Shown here: one piece after another, positions 63,510 through 64,000 of the stretch
How positions within the stretch are numbered: the stretch's first letter is position 1
Layout of the letters: each line of letters begins with the position of its first letter
Assembly: GCA_030407085.1 (NCBI GenBank)
Contig: CM059582.1
Location: 70,017,501-70,081,500 of the forward strand
DNA length: 64,000 nt
Source of the DNA: Trichopria drosophilae
Lineage: Eukaryota; Arthropoda; Insecta; Hymenoptera; Diapriidae
Direction of reading: 5' to 3'
Notes under the pieces: model-generated
The model's database searches: none
Told to the model about the DNA's origin: nothing
What the model saw: only the letters and a program-made list of their open reading frames with translations
Translations under genes and position numbers: made by a program

Positions 63510-64000
63510 CAAGATGATGAATTTTCATCTGCGAATGAGTGGACAGACGTAGTCAAGCGAAGTCGCGGTAGACCAATAACCGAACGAACTGGAAAACCTG
63601 GTCGATCGAAGAAAATGTACAATGTAAAAAACGTAACAAATATAAAAACGCCAAATACTGTCAATGAAGCCTTAGATGGAGATGATGCAGAATTATGACT
63701 GGCAGCGATGAATCAAGAAGTACAAACCCTATTAAGAAATAATACATGGTCATTAGTCCCGCGACCAGAGAATAAGAAGGTCCTTAAAAACAGGTTAGTT
63801 TTCAAAATCAAGAAAGACTCAACAGGTCGAATAGACAAATTGAAAGCTCGACTAGTCGCTCGAGGAGTCCTGCAAAAAGCCGGAATCGACTATGACGAAA
63901 TATACGCACCTGTAGCACGTTACGAAATTATTCGTAATATTAACTCTTTTGGAAGCAGCGGTCGAAGAAGAAATGTATGTACACCATACAGATGTAGTGT
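63510..64000 (+). pseudogene. Copia reverse transcriptase N-terminal part, runs off window
   Basis: Same frame as the integrase, with a second stop TGA at 63,696-63,698. It then gives AAMNQEVQTLLRNNTWSLVP, KARLVARGVLQKAGIDYDEIYAPVARYE, the start of a Copia RT. A frameshift near 63,930 moves the last stretch to another frame. The YVDD active site lies outside the window. Confidence 0.85.

Overview
The window is eukaryotic nuclear DNA, almost certainly from an insect. Evidence: spliceosomal introns, an insulin-degrading-enzyme gene fragment, (TAA)n-tailed LINEs, Tc1/mariner, Transib, Polinton/Maverick, Copia and LTR elements, and long (GT)n/(CA)n tracts. A hymenopteran such as an ant or wasp is my guess from the style of the mariner and LINE families, not something proven here. 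I find no complete host gene, rRNA, bona fide tRNA or CRISPR array. Most of the 64 kb is nested, partly decayed mobile DNA, as in heterochromatin or a transposon graveyard.

Layout. 1-1 kb: three exons of an M16 metalloprotease (insulin-degrading-enzyme type) with a small hairpin MITE beside the first. 1.1-6 kb: a LINE on the minus strand with intact ORF1 and ORF2 in one frame, separated by a single UGA. 6.1-13.2 kb: two inverted copies (about 0.87 kb) of a repeat with microsatellites, flanking an intact Transib transposase (a RAG1 relative) with all catalytic and zinc residues visible. 13.86-27.25 kb: a decayed Polinton with tandem-repeat TIRs. One TIR is split by a 303-bp MITE. Recognisable genes are protease, a pX/pVI-like small protein, a PLA2-like protein, packaging ATPase, two orphan proteins, integrase with chromodomain, and protein-primed DNA polymerase B. 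No major capsid gene is seen.

27.4-34.1 kb: several Tc1/mariner copies with a 41-residue D-D spacing (DD41D), including a 3.5-kb element with TA target duplication and a related long-TIR MITE beside it. 35.2-37.9 kb: a pseudogene of a conserved arthropod family, a GC-rich stretch and a solo mariner-type terminus. 38.5-44.3 kb: fragments and a decayed near-full copy of a LINE related to the first, ending in (TTA)n, then a LINE/mariner chimera. 44.5-45.2 kb: Ty3/gypsy RT and restriction-like endonuclease fragments.

46.4-58.8 kb: tRNA-like repeats forming a palindrome, split by an 8.56-kb LTR retrotransposon (LTRs 48,051-49,026 and 55,635-56,609; 4-bp duplication AAGC). Its interior has lost protease-RT-RNase H and keeps Gag-like sequence joined to the integrase tail. 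59.2-64 kb: a Copia element running off the window, interrupted exactly in its protease active-site motif by an intact DD41D mariner (59,561-62,126).

The genes act as separate selfish modules. Only the Polinton set would form a common replication and packaging programme, and it is broken at many points. Elements with the best claim to intact coding capacity are the first LINE, the Transib transposase and the last mariner.
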